From: Prolixibacteraceae bacterium | Lineage (GTDB): Bacteria > Bacteroidota > Bacteroidia > Bacteroidales > Prolixibacteraceae | DNA length: 64,000 nt | Assembly: GCA_003506435.1 (NCBI GenBank) | Contig: DOAQ01000017.1 | Coordinates: 138,010 to 202,009 of the forward strand | Direction of reading: 5' to 3' | Shown: in pieces, positions 1-8,705 of the stretch | Position numbering within the stretch: position 1 is the first letter of the stretch | Layout of the letters: the number at the start of each line of letters is the position of its first letter | Position numbers and translations under genes: made by a program | Notes under the pieces: generated by a model | What the model was told of the DNA's origin: nothing | Databases searched by the model: none | The model's input: only the letters and a program-made list of their open reading frames with translations

Positions 1-283
1 AAATGGTATCGATGGTCTTTTTTACATTTTCGTGCTGCTTTGCACCGAAATATTGGGAAACGACGGTCGATGCCCCGGAGCCAACGCCAATCACCATGGA
101 GATCAGCGCAAAAATGATCGGAAACGATGCACCCACGGCCCCCAACGCTTCTTTGCCAATGTAATTTCCCACGATCACACTGTCGATTACATTGTAAAGG
201 TTCTGAAAAATATTCCCGGCAACCAATGGAATCGAGAAATCAATCAGCAGTTTACCAACCCGTCCTTCCGTAAAATCCTTCAT
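1..283 (-). CDS. MATE family efflux transporter (N-terminal part)
   Basis: This is the first 94 residues of a multidrug and toxin extrusion (MATE) transporter, an inner-membrane cation-coupled exporter. Read on the minus strand it begins MKDFTEGRVGKLLIDFSIP and continues with FQNLYNVIDSVIVGNYIG, GAVGASFPI and SGASTVVSQYFGA. These are the hallmark first two membrane segments and connecting loops of the MATE/NorM family. The ATG at 281-283 is the natural start, because family members begin within a few residues of the F-T-E-G motif. The rest of the gene lies off the left edge, so function rests on the N-terminus only. The first downstream plus-strand gene is divergent from it. Confidence 0.85.
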   Translation of the reverse strand, partial: MKDFTEGRVGKLLIDFSIPLVAGNIFQNLYNVIDSVIVGNYIGKEALGAVGASFPIIFALISMVIGVGSGASTVVSQYFGAKQHENVKKTIDTI

Positions 284-550
284 CTCGCAATTTTAAGCCT
301 GTAAAACTCAACAATTATTTTCGTATATCAAAACAATCGTCATTGATGTGAATGTTCTGGAAACAAAATTGCAATTCACAGTCTGTCAGATAAATTATCC
401 TTTCATTCGAACCAAAAAAACACAAGTTTGGTTCAAAAAACACAGGCTTCTTTATCGAAAAAATTCAGGTCTGAAAAAAAAGTTATTAAAAATGTGCCTG
501 AAGATTTTGTTATTTATAGGATGCGTTTATTTTTACCAAAAATTTTGACA

Positions 551-1027
551 ATGAAGAAAAGGGTACTTTTTGTCTGTCTTGGAAATATTTGTCGTTCTCC
601 TGCCGCTGAGGGAGTTTTCAGAACTTATGTCGAAAGGGAAGGATTGGCCGATGAAATTGAATGCGCCTCTGCAGGAACTTCACCATACCATATCGGCGAA
701 CCGGCCGACCACCGTATGCAGATGCATGCTGAAAAACGAGGTTACGAACTCGACAGCATTGCAAGGGCTTTCAATTCAAAAACCGATTTCGACAATTTCG
801 ATTTCGTCATCGGGATGGATGATCAAAATGTTTGGGACCTGCGGGCCAAGGCAAGAAACGATAAAGACCGTAAAAAAATTTACAAGATTACCGATTTTGC
901 CGTGGACATGGATTACGATGCAGTACCCGACCCCTATTACGGAGGCGCAACAGGTTTTGAGCTGGCACTCGACATACTGGAAGACGCCTGCGATGGATTA
1001 TTACAACAACTGAAAGAAATACCATAG
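551..1027 (+). CDS. Low molecular weight protein-tyrosine phosphatase
   Basis: A 158-residue cytoplasmic phosphatase of the LMW-PTP (arsenate-reductase-like) family, which removes phosphate from protein tyrosines through a cysteinyl-phosphate intermediate. The P-loop is at the very N-terminus: VCLGNICRSP, with the nucleophile Cys and the Arg of the C-x5-R-S motif. The general-acid Asp is in VPDPYYGG near the C-terminus. Both are intact, so activity is expected. The frame is open upstream to about 428, but the extra 41 residues are Lys/Phe-rich and lack family similarity. The ATG at 551 places the P-loop at the usual position of about residue 8. The gene stands alone and ends in a strong hairpin terminator. 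Confidence 0.92.
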   Translation: MKKRVLFVCLGNICRSPAAEGVFRTYVEREGLADEIECASAGTSPYHIGEPADHRMQMHAEKRGYELDSIARAFNSKTDFDNFDFVIGMDDQNVWDLRAKARNDKDRKKIYKITDFAVDMDYDAVPDPYYGGATGFELALDILEDACDGLLQQLKEIP

Positions 1028-1030
1028 GAA

Positions 1031-1054
1031 AAGCTCCGGAAACGGGGCTTTTTT
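1031..1054 (+). terminator. Rho-independent terminator after the tyrosine phosphatase gene
   Basis: AAGCTCCG (1031-1038) pairs with CGGGGCTT (1043-1050) around a GAAA loop, with one G-T pair, and is followed by a run of T. It begins four bases after the stop codon. Confidence 0.8.
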
Positions 1055-1209
1055 GTTCAGATAAGCAATACGTGATTTCAATACCTGAAAAATTGCCGAA
1101 TTGTTAAATGATAAATTATTGTTGTCTGTTTACCGCTGCCTGCAAGTCTCCAAAAGCCGTTCTGCTTACTGCAACGGAACACTTTGGAATTTGGAACTTG
1201 TCTCCCCTA

Positions 1210-1560
1210 TCATCCTCCTGAACGTTTCACTTTGTACCCCAATCCGCTAAGAATTTCCACTACTTTATTGCAAAAATCTCCCTGAATCAGGATTTCGCCA
1301 TCCTTGGCTGAACCGCCAACCCCGCATTTGGTTTTCAACGTTTTGGCAAGTTCTTTTAAATCGTCGTCGGAACCAGCAAAGCCGGTGATGAGAGTTACTG
1401 ATTTTCCTTTTCGTTGTTTGCGGTCGAGCTGCACGCGCAGGTTTTGCTTGTTTGCAGGCAGGATTTCCGAATTTGATTCTTCCGGAGTTTCATATTTAAA
1501 ATCGGGATTGGTTGAATAAACCATGCCCAGTCGTTCTTTCCAGTCGTTTTGTTTGACCAT
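1210..1560 (-). CDS. SUI1/YciH family translation factor
   Basis: A 116-residue protein of the SUI1 (eIF1-like, YciH) family, thought to influence start-codon fidelity on the small ribosomal subunit; the bacterial role is poorly defined. The N-terminal part (KERLGMVYSTNPDF) is the typical Bacteroidota leader segment. The C-terminal SUI1 fold shows KGKSVTLITGF, KTKCGVGGSAKDGEILIQGD and LGYKVKRSGG, with the conserved C-G-x-G-G-[ST] and final G-x(n)-K-R-x-G-G elements. I chose the second ATG (1558-1560), giving M-V-K-Q-N-D-W-K. The earlier ATG at 1578 would add six residues with no family match. It is a single gene convergent with the phosphatase gene. Confidence 0.88.
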   Translation of the reverse strand: MVKQNDWKERLGMVYSTNPDFKYETPEESNSEILPANKQNLRVQLDRKQRKGKSVTLITGFAGSDDDLKELAKTLKTKCGVGGSAKDGEILIQGDFCNKVVEILSGLGYKVKRSGG

Positions 1561-1647
1561 CAGTAAAAGTTTTTGCAAAGATAAAAATTAGCAGAAACGA
1601 TGAAAAGATAGCATGGAATGGTATTTGGGTTATTGTTATCTGTAATT

Positions 1648-4098
1648 TTATAAAGTCACCTGCAATGAGAACAGTATTCCCAGCTTGTTTTTCACCTGAT
1701 CATTATAATTATAACGCCACACCGCATCGACCCGGATTACTTTAAAGATATTTTCCAGTCCTGCTGAAAACTCGGTATATGGCTTTTTTCCCAGTCCTTT
1801 CATTTCGCCAGGCAATACCAGCGAGTTGTGTTTTGCTTCATCGAAATTACCTGTAAGCATTCGAACTCCCACAATTTCGCGCCATTTTAATTTTCGGAAC
1901 AAGGGAATTTTATTCAGGAAAAAACCCTGAAAATGATGTTCAAGGAAAAGGCTGACGTACTCATCGCTGATAAATTCCTGGTAGTTCATCAGGTTGAAAG
2001 CATACACATCGTAAGCGTATGTTTCGTTGCCTTCGTGTATTTTCAGTAAAGGGAAAGGCACATCGCCCCATATTTTCCCGGCTTGCAAATAATAATTTGT
2101 GTATCCGATCGGGTTTAAAGGCACGCGATCGGAAATGCCGGCATGCAATTTCAGATAATTGTAATCACCTCCTAAAAAACCTTTTATACCGCCGGTTACA
2201 TCAAACGACAGCACCGGATCGTAGTTGGCATAGGCATTCCGCTCGAAGTTATCGACTACAATATCTTCGCCCGGAGCATAACGGGTAGTGAGTTTAATTT
2301 CACTGGTGCGAATGGAAGAAACCGGATTTCCCTGTTTATCGATAAAAGGTACAAAAGGCGCGGTATTCAGTTTCGTTGCCGAAATGCGAAGTTCATTCAT
2401 CAGTCCAACCCTCCACTCATGTTTGGCAGTCACTTCCAAACGGTCGACCCTATTCAGCTTCGAGTTCAGTTGCTTGCTCAACAGGGTGGTCATGATGTTT
2501 TCCTCCATAAAGGCATTGTCGCTTTTACCCAGCATTTCCATGTCGTGCTGGTATTGCACGGAAACCATGCTCAGCGGTTTCATTCCGAAATAATATTCGA
2601 ACCCGCCGCCATATTTCCATTTTTCGTCCAGCGTTCCGTAAGCGCCGTACCCATTCAACCGCAGATTCGGATTAAATTTATACGTGGTGCGGGCGCCCAG
2701 CCGGAAACGGTTGCCTTCCACCTTATTCCGGCTATACATATAATAATAAGGTCCCAGTTCTACTTTTCCCAAATCGCGGTAACCGTAATAAAACATGTAA
2801 ATATATTCGGTAGCCGTTTTATACAATTTCACATTCTTAATTGAGTCGACCATCTGGTAAATATTGGCCTCCCGTTTTTGCAGTTCTACCGGACGTATAT
2901 TTTTCCAGTAATCCGCATCCTTTTTCATCGCATCATCAAGTACTGTAATCGGTTCTTTAAACCGTTCAATGACCGACATAACAGAACCAAACCGAAAATC
3001 CTCAAATACATTGGTTTTTCGGGCCATGATGCCCATTTTTTCCGAATCTTTATTTTTTTGAATGTCAATATCCACAATCATTGATTCATCGCGTGGCACC
3101 CATTTTTCTTCGTTTTTCTGAAAATTAATGGTGTACTGAAGGTTGTTCACAAAATTCACATTGGCTTTTTCTGCAAGCTGCATCTCCAATTTGGTAATGG
3201 CAAAAGTCTGATCTTCGATCCAAAATTTCCCCTTAAACGTAGGTTCCTGCGGAAGTTTCGGGCGAAACGACATTTCATAGATTTTCCGGTTTTCAACCAC
3301 AACGCTGTCGAGCAGGTAATAACGATAAAACTGAAGACCCAGATTATTTAGCGGTGAAACAAAACCCATATCGGAAATCATGATGTAGTTGTCGTAAATA
3401 TTCACACTTTCGTACATTTTCCCGGTAAACTGACTGAACATGTCAACGGTCATTCCTGAAGCCTGGTTGGCGAAAATTTCTTCCCTGTCTTTGCCCGATT
3501 CTTTATCGTGGTAATAATTCGAAACTGTTTCGTTGAAAAATACCGGCAAAAACGTTTTACCTTCCATTTCAAGCGAATCGATATAATCAAAAACAAAATC
3601 GAATTGAGAAAGCAGCTTTTTATTTCGCAGTGTGCCGTTTACATTTTTTACATCAATCTCTGTTTTTGCATAAATACGGCTTTGCCACGAAGAAAAATTG
3701 ACCGGATTGTTTTCGTCTTTATGAGATACAATTTTACGAAATAAAATATTGGCTGGGTTCTCGCCCGGAAGGATTTTAATTTCGTGCAGGGTAACTACTT
3801 CTTCTGCAAGTTCTACATTGAAATTATTTTTCTGATTGATTTTCACCGGGAACCCCTGTTTTGTGTAACCAATTGCCGAAACTTCAATCGTGGCGGTTGG
3901 TTTCGCTGTGGCAAGACTGAAATTCCCGTTTATATCGGACATTGTTCCGATAAAAGTTCCCGTAAAAACGATATTTGCGTATGGGATCGGGTTGCCGGTT
4001 CCCTTTTCGGTAATCTTTCCTGATATTTCTGTTCTCTGCGCATTCGCCTGCACCCAAACAAGGGCTGCAAATGCAAGCAACAATAACTTGCTCTTCAC
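1648..4098 (-). CDS. DUF5686 / carboxypeptidase-regulatory-like outer membrane protein
   Basis: An 816-residue exported protein. A Sec signal peptide (MKSKLLLLAFAALVWVQANA, cleavage before Q) is followed by a CarboxypepD_reg-like beta-sandwich (ISGKITEKGTGNPIPYANIV ... IEVSAIGYT) over about residues 25-100. The rest is the large DUF5686 region, rich in alternating Tyr/Phe/Arg strands towards the C-terminus (YYYMYSRNKVEGNRFRLG, VDAVWRYNYNDQVKNKLG). It most likely forms a TonB-receptor-like or OmpA-like beta-barrel in the outer membrane. DUF5686 proteins are common in Bacteroidota and have no settled function. The gene is transcribed away from the DMT exporter gene and has no operon partner here. 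Confidence 0.88.
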   Translation of the reverse strand: MKSKLLLLAFAALVWVQANAQRTEISGKITEKGTGNPIPYANIVFTGTFIGTMSDINGNFSLATAKPTATIEVSAIGYTKQGFPVKINQKNNFNVELAEEVVTLHEIKILPGENPANILFRKIVSHKDENNPVNFSSWQSRIYAKTEIDVKNVNGTLRNKKLLSQFDFVFDYIDSLEMEGKTFLPVFFNETVSNYYHDKESGKDREEIFANQASGMTVDMFSQFTGKMYESVNIYDNYIMISDMGFVSPLNNLGLQFYRYYLLDSVVVENRKIYEMSFRPKLPQEPTFKGKFWIEDQTFAITKLEMQLAEKANVNFVNNLQYTINFQKNEEKWVPRDESMIVDIDIQKNKDSEKMGIMARKTNVFEDFRFGSVMSVIERFKEPITVLDDAMKKDADYWKNIRPVELQKREANIYQMVDSIKNVKLYKTATEYIYMFYYGYRDLGKVELGPYYYMYSRNKVEGNRFRLGARTTYKFNPNLRLNGYGAYGTLDEKWKYGGGFEYYFGMKPLSMVSVQYQHDMEMLGKSDNAFMEENIMTTLLSKQLNSKLNRVDRLEVTAKHEWRVGLMNELRISATKLNTAPFVPFIDKQGNPVSSIRTSEIKLTTRYAPGEDIVVDNFERNAYANYDPVLSFDVTGGIKGFLGGDYNYLKLHAGISDRVPLNPIGYTNYYLQAGKIWGDVPFPLLKIHEGNETYAYDVYAFNLMNYQEFISDEYVSLFLEHHFQGFFLNKIPLFRKLKWREIVGVRMLTGNFDEAKHNSLVLPGEMKGLGKKPYTEFSAGLENIFKVIRVDAVWRYNYNDQVKNKLGILFSLQVTL

Positions 4099-4160
4099 CC
4101 GTTCTTCTTTTGTTTGTTGAATTGTTTCTGTGTGGCCAGGCCACTATTGTTTCCAGCAAA

Positions 4161-4168
4161 CAAATGTA
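4161..4168 (-). promoter_or_regulatory. Putative -7 element for the DUF5686 gene
   Basis: On the minus strand these bases read TACATTTG, an exact match to the Bacteroidota -7 consensus TAnnTTTG, about 63 bases upstream of the start codon. I do not see a good TTTG at the -33 position, so support is partial. The 311-base divergent spacer (4099-4409) holds nothing else recognisable apart from the EamA promoter candidate. Confidence 0.4.
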
Positions 4169-4362
4169 TTTTTTTATTGAATTAAACGTGCATTACCAAT
4201 TCAATATTTGCTGAAGGCTACCGAAAATTAACAATCCGACATTGCTTGAAACAATTTGATTACCGGCAAAATACAACTAAAATAAAAAAAACAATAACCA
4301 TCGAATGTTTTTTTTATCTGCCATGTATTTGCCTTCTTTTTAGTAGAATTAACAAGATTCAC

Positions 4363-4397
4363 GTTTGATGTTTGTTTTAAAATGGCAACCTTTGCAT
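4363..4397 (+). promoter_or_regulatory. Putative promoter of the DMT exporter gene
   Basis: A TTTG is followed by 19 bases and then AACCTTTG, one mismatch from TAnnTTTG. Transcription would then begin only some 6-8 bases before the ATG at 4410, giving a nearly leaderless mRNA. This also argues against a start codon further upstream at 4365. Confidence 0.4.
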
Positions 4398-4409
4398 TTC
4401 AATTACTCA

Positions 4410-5333
4410 ATGAGAAATCTTTTCAAACAAACGGTCTTTCTGGCTATTGTAGCTTGCCTGCTCTGGTCTTCGGCTTTTGCAGGAGTAAAAATCGGACTGC
4501 AATACCACACTCCTTTGCAATTCGCAGGCGTCCGTTTTTTCATTGCCGGCTTGATGCTGATTCCGGTCATCGGCAGCTTTTCGCGCCACTGGAAAGAAAC
4601 TCGTGAGAACTTCGGTTTTGTTGTCCTGATTGCCTTGTTGCAGGTAGTTTTACAATATTCCTTCTTTTACATGGGGATCAACATGCTTCCAGGTTCGATT
4701 TCCGCCATGGTCATCGGGTCATCGCCTTTGTTCGTCGCAATTATCTCGCATTTCACTATTGCGCACGACAAAATGGACCGTCTGAAATTCGGCAGCATTT
4801 TTCTCGGAATTGCAGGAGTGGCCATTATCAGTTTGCGCAAACAATTGCCATCAGGCGCTGAAATTTCACTTCTTGGCATTTTTATCCTGATACTGAACAA
4901 CATTGCTTCAGGAGTTTCAAATGTTGTAATTGCACAAAAGAAACACAGCATATCGCCGCTGGTGCTGACCTCGTCGTCCCTGACAATTGGCGGCATGCTT
5001 TTATACGGCATTTCAATACCGTTTGAAGGAATTGCCGACATGGATTTCCCTGCTGAGTATTTTATCGCTTTGGTCTGGCTTAGTTTTTTATCGGCCGCCG
5101 CCGTTTCCATCTGGAACACCTTGCTGCGCCGTCCGGGAGTAAAAGTGTCGGGCCTGAATATCTGGAAATTTCTGATCCCGGTATCTGGCGCTATTTTGAG
5201 CTGGCTCATCCTCCCCAACGAATCACCCGATATCGTTTCAATTATCGGGATGGTTGTTATTGCCTCCTCTTTGTTGTTATTGAACTATCCCCCCGGCAAA
5301 AAGAAAGCCCGAAAAACAGGCAACTACCCCTAA
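4410..5333 (+). CDS. EamA/DMT superfamily transporter
   Basis: A 307-residue inner-membrane protein of the drug/metabolite transporter superfamily, with ten predicted membrane segments arranged as two EamA repeats. The first repeat contains LLWSSAFAGVKIGL and FAGVRFFIAGLML; the second contains SAAAVSIWNTLLRRPGVKVSGLN. The Trp-Ser/Ala-Ser-Ala start of helix 1 and the Arg-Phe in helix 2 are diagnostic of the EamA domain. The C-terminus is basic and cytoplasmic. I used the ATG at 4410 (MRNLFKQTVFLAI): it puts helix 1 at the usual distance, and the upstream 15 residues lie on the predicted promoter. The substrate cannot be read from the sequence. Confidence 0.9.
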   Translation: MRNLFKQTVFLAIVACLLWSSAFAGVKIGLQYHTPLQFAGVRFFIAGLMLIPVIGSFSRHWKETRENFGFVVLIALLQVVLQYSFFYMGINMLPGSISAMVIGSSPLFVAIISHFTIAHDKMDRLKFGSIFLGIAGVAIISLRKQLPSGAEISLLGIFILILNNIASGVSNVVIAQKKHSISPLVLTSSSLTIGGMLLYGISIPFEGIADMDFPAEYFIALVWLSFLSAAAVSIWNTLLRRPGVKVSGLNIWKFLIPVSGAILSWLILPNESPDIVSIIGMVVIASSLLLLNYPPGKKKARKTGNYP

Positions 5334-5411
5334 CTGATCATTTGCTTGCTTACTTTATTGTGTTTTTCAACATTTATAGCATGTATTTTATTTAAAATAA
5401 TGGGTTCCATA

Positions 5412-5442
5412 TTTGATTTATTATAATATATCCTTAATTTTA
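5412..5442 (+). promoter_or_regulatory. Putative promoter of the NfeD-like/flotillin operon
   Basis: TTTG (5412-5415), exactly 19 bases, then TAATTTTA (5435-5442), which differs from TAnnTTTG only in the last base. The predicted start site near 5449 leaves a leader of about 23 bases before the ATG at 5472. Confidence 0.55.
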
Positions 5443-5471
5443 TTCCACGTATCACCCTAAATTTTTCGGAT

Positions 5472-6065
5472 ATGGTCATTTCAATTTTACCTGTTTGGAG
5501 CGAATTAAGTCTGATGTCACAGATTTACTGGATTATTACAGTTCCGTCAACAATCGTATTTATCATTTTACTGATTACAACCATCACGGGCTCCGATATG
5601 GGTGCCGATGCAGGAACCGACTTCGACCATGATATTTCAGATGGCGATAGTATCCCTTTTCAGTTTATCTCGCTGAAAAACATTGTGGCTTTCTTCACCA
5701 TGTTTGGCTGGTCAGGACTCGGGTTTCTGAATGCCGGACTTGCTGCATGGTTGATTATTCTGCTTTCCATCATTTGCGGATTGCTGATGATGCTGGCCAT
5801 GGCTTCGCTGTTTTATTTTATGTCGAAATTGACCGACAACGGTACTCTGAACATGAAAAACGCCGTTGGTCACCTGGGCGAAGTTTACCTCACCATTCCC
5901 GGCAACAGGGGAGGAATGGGGAAAGTACAAATCACTGTTCAGGGTTCGCTCCGCACCCTCGATGCCATTACTGACGATCCTGCAAACATTGCCACCTCTT
6001 CCATCATCGAAGTGCTGGATGTAATTGATGAGCAGATTTTGCTGGTAAAGAGGAACAACAAATAG
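5472..6065 (+). CDS. NfeD-like membrane protein with OB-fold domain (flotillin partner)
   Basis: A 197-residue inner-membrane protein. Membrane segments lie around residues 18-40 (YWIITVPSTIVFIILLITT) and 73-115 (two helices, including LAAWLIILLSIICGLLMMLA). A soluble C-terminal region follows (VGHLGEVYLTIPGNRGG ... VQITVQGS ... IIEVLDVIDEQILLV) that looks like the NfeD/YqiJ OB-fold. NfeD-type proteins pair with flotillins to organise membrane microdomains. The next gene, 91 bases downstream, encodes a flotillin, so the two form a yqiJ-yqiK-like operon. An acidic loop (about residues 40-60, rich in Asp and Gly) separates helix 1 from helix 2. Activity beyond this partnership is inferred. Confidence 0.8.
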   Translation: MVISILPVWSELSLMSQIYWIITVPSTIVFIILLITTITGSDMGADAGTDFDHDISDGDSIPFQFISLKNIVAFFTMFGWSGLGFLNAGLAAWLIILLSIICGLLMMLAMASLFYFMSKLTDNGTLNMKNAVGHLGEVYLTIPGNRGGMGKVQITVQGSLRTLDAITDDPANIATSSIIEVLDVIDEQILLVKRNNK

Positions 6066-6156
6066 CAATAAAAATAGCCATCTACCGGTTCAGTAAAATC
6101 ATATTTCTTCCTCTATATTTTTAAACAACAGAAAAAGAACAAAAAATCAACCAACT

Positions 6157-7584
6157 ATGAACAGCTATTTTGTAATCATGGTCAGCATTGCTGCCCTGTT
6201 TTTATTCATCATTATTGTAGCGATGCTGAAACGCTACAAACGTTGCCCTTCCGACCGCATTCTGGTTGTTTACGGGAAAGTGGGCAAAGACGCCGACAGC
6301 GAATCGCGCTCGGCCAAATGTATTCACGGGGGGGCGGCTTTTATCTGGCCCATCATTCACGCGTACGAGTTTCTCGACCTCACACCCATCTCCATTGAAA
6401 TTAATCTAAAAAGCGCTTTGAGTAAGCAAAACATCCGCGTTGACGTGCCTTCCCGTTTTACTGTCGGTATTTCTACCGAACCTACTATCATGACTAATGC
6501 TGCCGAGCGTTTACTGGGCCTTACACAGGATTCGATCAGCAACCTGGCAAAAGATATTATTTTCGGACAGTTGCGTTTGGTAGTTGCAACTATGGAAATC
6601 GAAGAGATCAACAGTAACCGCGACAAATTTCTGGCCGCCGTATCCTCAAACGTGGAAGCCGAATTGAAAAAAATCGGTTTGAAACTGATCAACGTAAACG
6701 TGACCGACATCAACGACGAATCGGGCTATATTGAGGCGCTGGGAAAAGAAGCGGCAGCCAAAGCCATCAACGATGCAAAGAAAAGCGTAGCCGAGAAAAA
6801 CCGCGACGGGGAGATTGGTCAGGCCGAAGCACACCAGCAACAACGGGTACAGGTAGCCAAAGCCGATGCCGTTGCTGTTGAGGGAGAAAACATTGCAAAA
6901 ATTACCATTGCCAATTCGGATGCCGATCGTCGCGAAAAAGAAGCAGAAGCCCGCCGGAAAGCTGTTGCAGCAGAGAAAGTAACCGAAGCAAAAGCATTGG
7001 AAGAAGCCTATGCGGCAGAAAAAGAAGCAGAAACCGCACGTGCCCTGCGCGACAAAGCAACGCAAACAGCCAACGTGGTCGTTCCCGCAGAAATTGATAA
7101 ACAAAAAGTAGAAATTGATGCGGAAGCCATCGCCGAGCAAACCCGCCGCCATGCAAAAGGTGAAGCTGATGCGATATACATGAAAATGGAAGCGCAGGCA
7201 AAGGGTATCTACGAAATTCTGAGCAAGCAGGCAGAAGGTTTTGATATGATCGTGAAAGCGGCAGGCAACAATTCGAAAGATGCAGTGATGCTGATGATTG
7301 CCGACAAATTGCCCGAACTGGTTAAAACACAGGTGGAAGCCATCAAAAATATCAAAATTGATAAAGTTACCGTTTGGGAAACGGGTAGCGGGAAAGACGG
7401 AAAAACCTCGACAGCCAATTTTCTGCAAGGCATGTTAGGCTCCATTCCTCCGCTTGACGATGTTTTTAAATCGGCTGGTCTGGAATTACCCGATTATCTG
7501 AAAGGAAAGCAAAAAGCTGAAAACCCGATTGTGGATGTGAAACCCGAACCAGAGGTTAAAAAAGAAAAACCTTCGAAAGAATGA
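6157..7584 (+). CDS. Flotillin family protein (SPFH domain, YqiK/FloA-like)
   Basis: A 475-residue membrane-anchored scaffold protein. One N-terminal membrane segment (residues about 5-25) is followed by an SPFH/band-7 domain to about residue 200: RILVVYGKVGKDADSES, IKCIHGG-like loop, PSRFTVGISTEP and LRLVVATMEIEEINSNRDKF. Then comes a long Ala/Glu-rich coiled coil (about 205-360, with repeated KAEAEA-type heptads). The C-terminal tail is Pro/Lys/Glu-rich and disordered. Flotillins oligomerise through this coiled coil to form membrane microdomains. It sits directly after its NfeD-like partner, and a 17-bp hairpin ends the operon. Confidence 0.92.
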   Translation: MNSYFVIMVSIAALFLFIIIVAMLKRYKRCPSDRILVVYGKVGKDADSESRSAKCIHGGAAFIWPIIHAYEFLDLTPISIEINLKSALSKQNIRVDVPSRFTVGISTEPTIMTNAAERLLGLTQDSISNLAKDIIFGQLRLVVATMEIEEINSNRDKFLAAVSSNVEAELKKIGLKLINVNVTDINDESGYIEALGKEAAAKAINDAKKSVAEKNRDGEIGQAEAHQQQRVQVAKADAVAVEGENIAKITIANSDADRREKEAEARRKAVAAEKVTEAKALEEAYAAEKEAETARALRDKATQTANVVVPAEIDKQKVEIDAEAIAEQTRRHAKGEADAIYMKMEAQAKGIYEILSKQAEGFDMIVKAAGNNSKDAVMLMIADKLPELVKTQVEAIKNIKIDKVTVWETGSGKDGKTSTANFLQGMLGSIPPLDDVFKSAGLELPDYLKGKQKAENPIVDVKPEPEVKKEKPSKE

Positions 7585-7590
7585 TGATAA

Positions 7591-7640
7591 AAAACAGTGA
7601 GGGTTGCTGCACTTTAATGCAACCCTCACTGTTTTCTATT
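7591..7640. terminator. Bidirectional terminator between flotillin and DUF1080 genes
   Basis: A perfect 17-bp stem (7591-7607 with 7619-7635) has an 11-base loop. A-rich and T-rich flanks allow it to end transcription from both convergent genes. Its AGTGAGGG...CCCTCACT core also occurs in the terminator after gnd (62867-62899). Confidence 0.9.
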
Positions 7641-7642
7641 TC

Positions 7643-8449
7643 TTATTCTTCACAATCATCTCCCAAATTCAGCAATTCAATTTTACGAAAATCCGTTGGG
7701 TGGCTTTCGGCCTGAATGGAAATAGAACCGACTTTCAGTAATTTATTGCCATCGGGTGGCAGTAGTTTCTGATAACTGACGTCGCGTTCATCCAATTGCG
7801 GTTGTGTGTATTCCATTACGACTTCGCCGTTTACAATGTGCCGTATCAGCGAATCGCCATAAACTTCCAGTTCGGCAGTCACCCACTGGTCGCCATGAAA
7901 CGTTTTCGATTTGGAGTTGATGCAATGTTCCAGCCGGAGTTCGCCGTCCATTACCACATTCGTGCCCGGCGTACAAAGGTTCAGGGTCGAACGCTCATCA
8001 GTGCCATTGCCTCCTAAAAGCTGCACCTCAATGGATGTCGGAAAATTCTGATCCAGTTCCATTGTTGAAGCTTTTTGCCCGTGAATCATAATTCCATTGT
8101 TACGAAAAGCCCAACCCGGCCCACCCGGACATTGTTCGCCCACAAACCGGTACTCGACCCGCAGCTTGTAATGCGAGTCATTTTTGTTGTAGAAAAGATG
8201 ACCAAATTTATTGTCGAAATTTTCATATTGGTCGTAACGAACCTTCAATAATCCATCTTCTACCCTAAATGTGTTTTTGTAGTTCTCGTTGAGTGGGTGA
8301 CCGGCGAATTTCATTTCCCAGCCATCGAGGTTTTTACCATTAAAAAGTTGTATCCAGCCTTTTTCTTTCGACTTTTTCGATTGGCAGGCATTCAATGAAA
8401 ACAGAATCAGCACAATGGTTGTAATTGATACAAGTTGGTTGGGTTTCAT
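7643..8449 (-). CDS. DUF1080 (3-keto-disaccharide hydrolase-like) lipoprotein
   Basis: A 268-residue lipoprotein. The signal peptide ends in a lipobox (SLNAC), so Cys would be lipidated and the protein held in the periplasm or outer membrane. The remainder is a DUF1080/3-keto-disaccharide hydrolase domain with a concanavalin-like beta-sandwich: WIQLFNGKNLDGWEM, FRVEDGLLKVRYD, NNGIMIHG, SIEVQLLGG and WVTAELEVYGDSLIRHIVNG. Such proteins act on glycosides in carbohydrate-using Bacteroidota; the substrate here is unknown. It is monocistronic and convergent with the flotillin gene. Confidence 0.88.
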   Translation of the reverse strand: MKPNQLVSITTIVLILFSLNACQSKKSKEKGWIQLFNGKNLDGWEMKFAGHPLNENYKNTFRVEDGLLKVRYDQYENFDNKFGHLFYNKNDSHYKLRVEYRFVGEQCPGGPGWAFRNNGIMIHGQKASTMELDQNFPTSIEVQLLGGNGTDERSTLNLCTPGTNVVMDGELRLEHCINSKSKTFHGDQWVTAELEVYGDSLIRHIVNGEVVMEYTQPQLDERDVSYQKLLPPDGNKLLKVGSISIQAESHPTDFRKIELLNLGDDCEE

Positions 8450-8601
8450 AACATGTAAAGTTTTGAGTTGTTAATTTTCGCCATCAAGTTAGTAAAAACA
8501 GTCAATATCCTGATTTACCTGCGTTTATTCTTCCATGCTATAAAAAACAAAAGTCCCGTAATTCAATAATAATCAAGCTATAAAACAATTTAAAATAGAT
8601 T

Positions 8602-8619
8602 TTTAACCACCCGGTTAAA
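8602..8619. promoter_or_regulatory. Predicted TetR operator 1
   Basis: A perfect inverted repeat, TTTAACC-N4-GGTTAAA, lies upstream of the predicted promoter of the TetR gene. A second copy with the same arm and spacer lengths lies at 8677-8694, as expected for sites of one dimeric repressor. Confidence 0.6.
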
Positions 8620-8636
8620 TTTTTTGGTCAAAATAG

Positions 8637-8667
8637 TTGTTTGTTATAAACGAAGGTTATATATTTG
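8637..8667 (+). promoter_or_regulatory. Putative promoter of the tetR-efflux operon
   Basis: TTG (8637-8639), 20 bases, then TATATTTG (8660-8667), an exact match to TAnnTTTG. The start site would be near 8674, immediately before operator 2, so a repressor on the two operators would flank and block this promoter. Confidence 0.6.
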
Positions 8668-8676
8668 ACCATTCGA

Positions 8677-8694
8677 TTTAACTAATTGGTTAAA
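8677..8694. promoter_or_regulatory. Predicted TetR operator 2
   Basis: TTTAACT-N4-GGTTAAA, one base different from operator 1 in one arm. It covers the first transcribed bases of the predicted mRNA and ends 11 bases before the ATG. Confidence 0.6.
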
Positions 8695-8705
8695 CTATTC
8701 AGGTA

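Noticed and set aside
348..548. 66-codon open frame before the tyrosine phosphatase gene
   Set aside because: Lys/Phe-rich low-complexity translation in an AT-rich leader; the supported gene starts at 551 in another frame.
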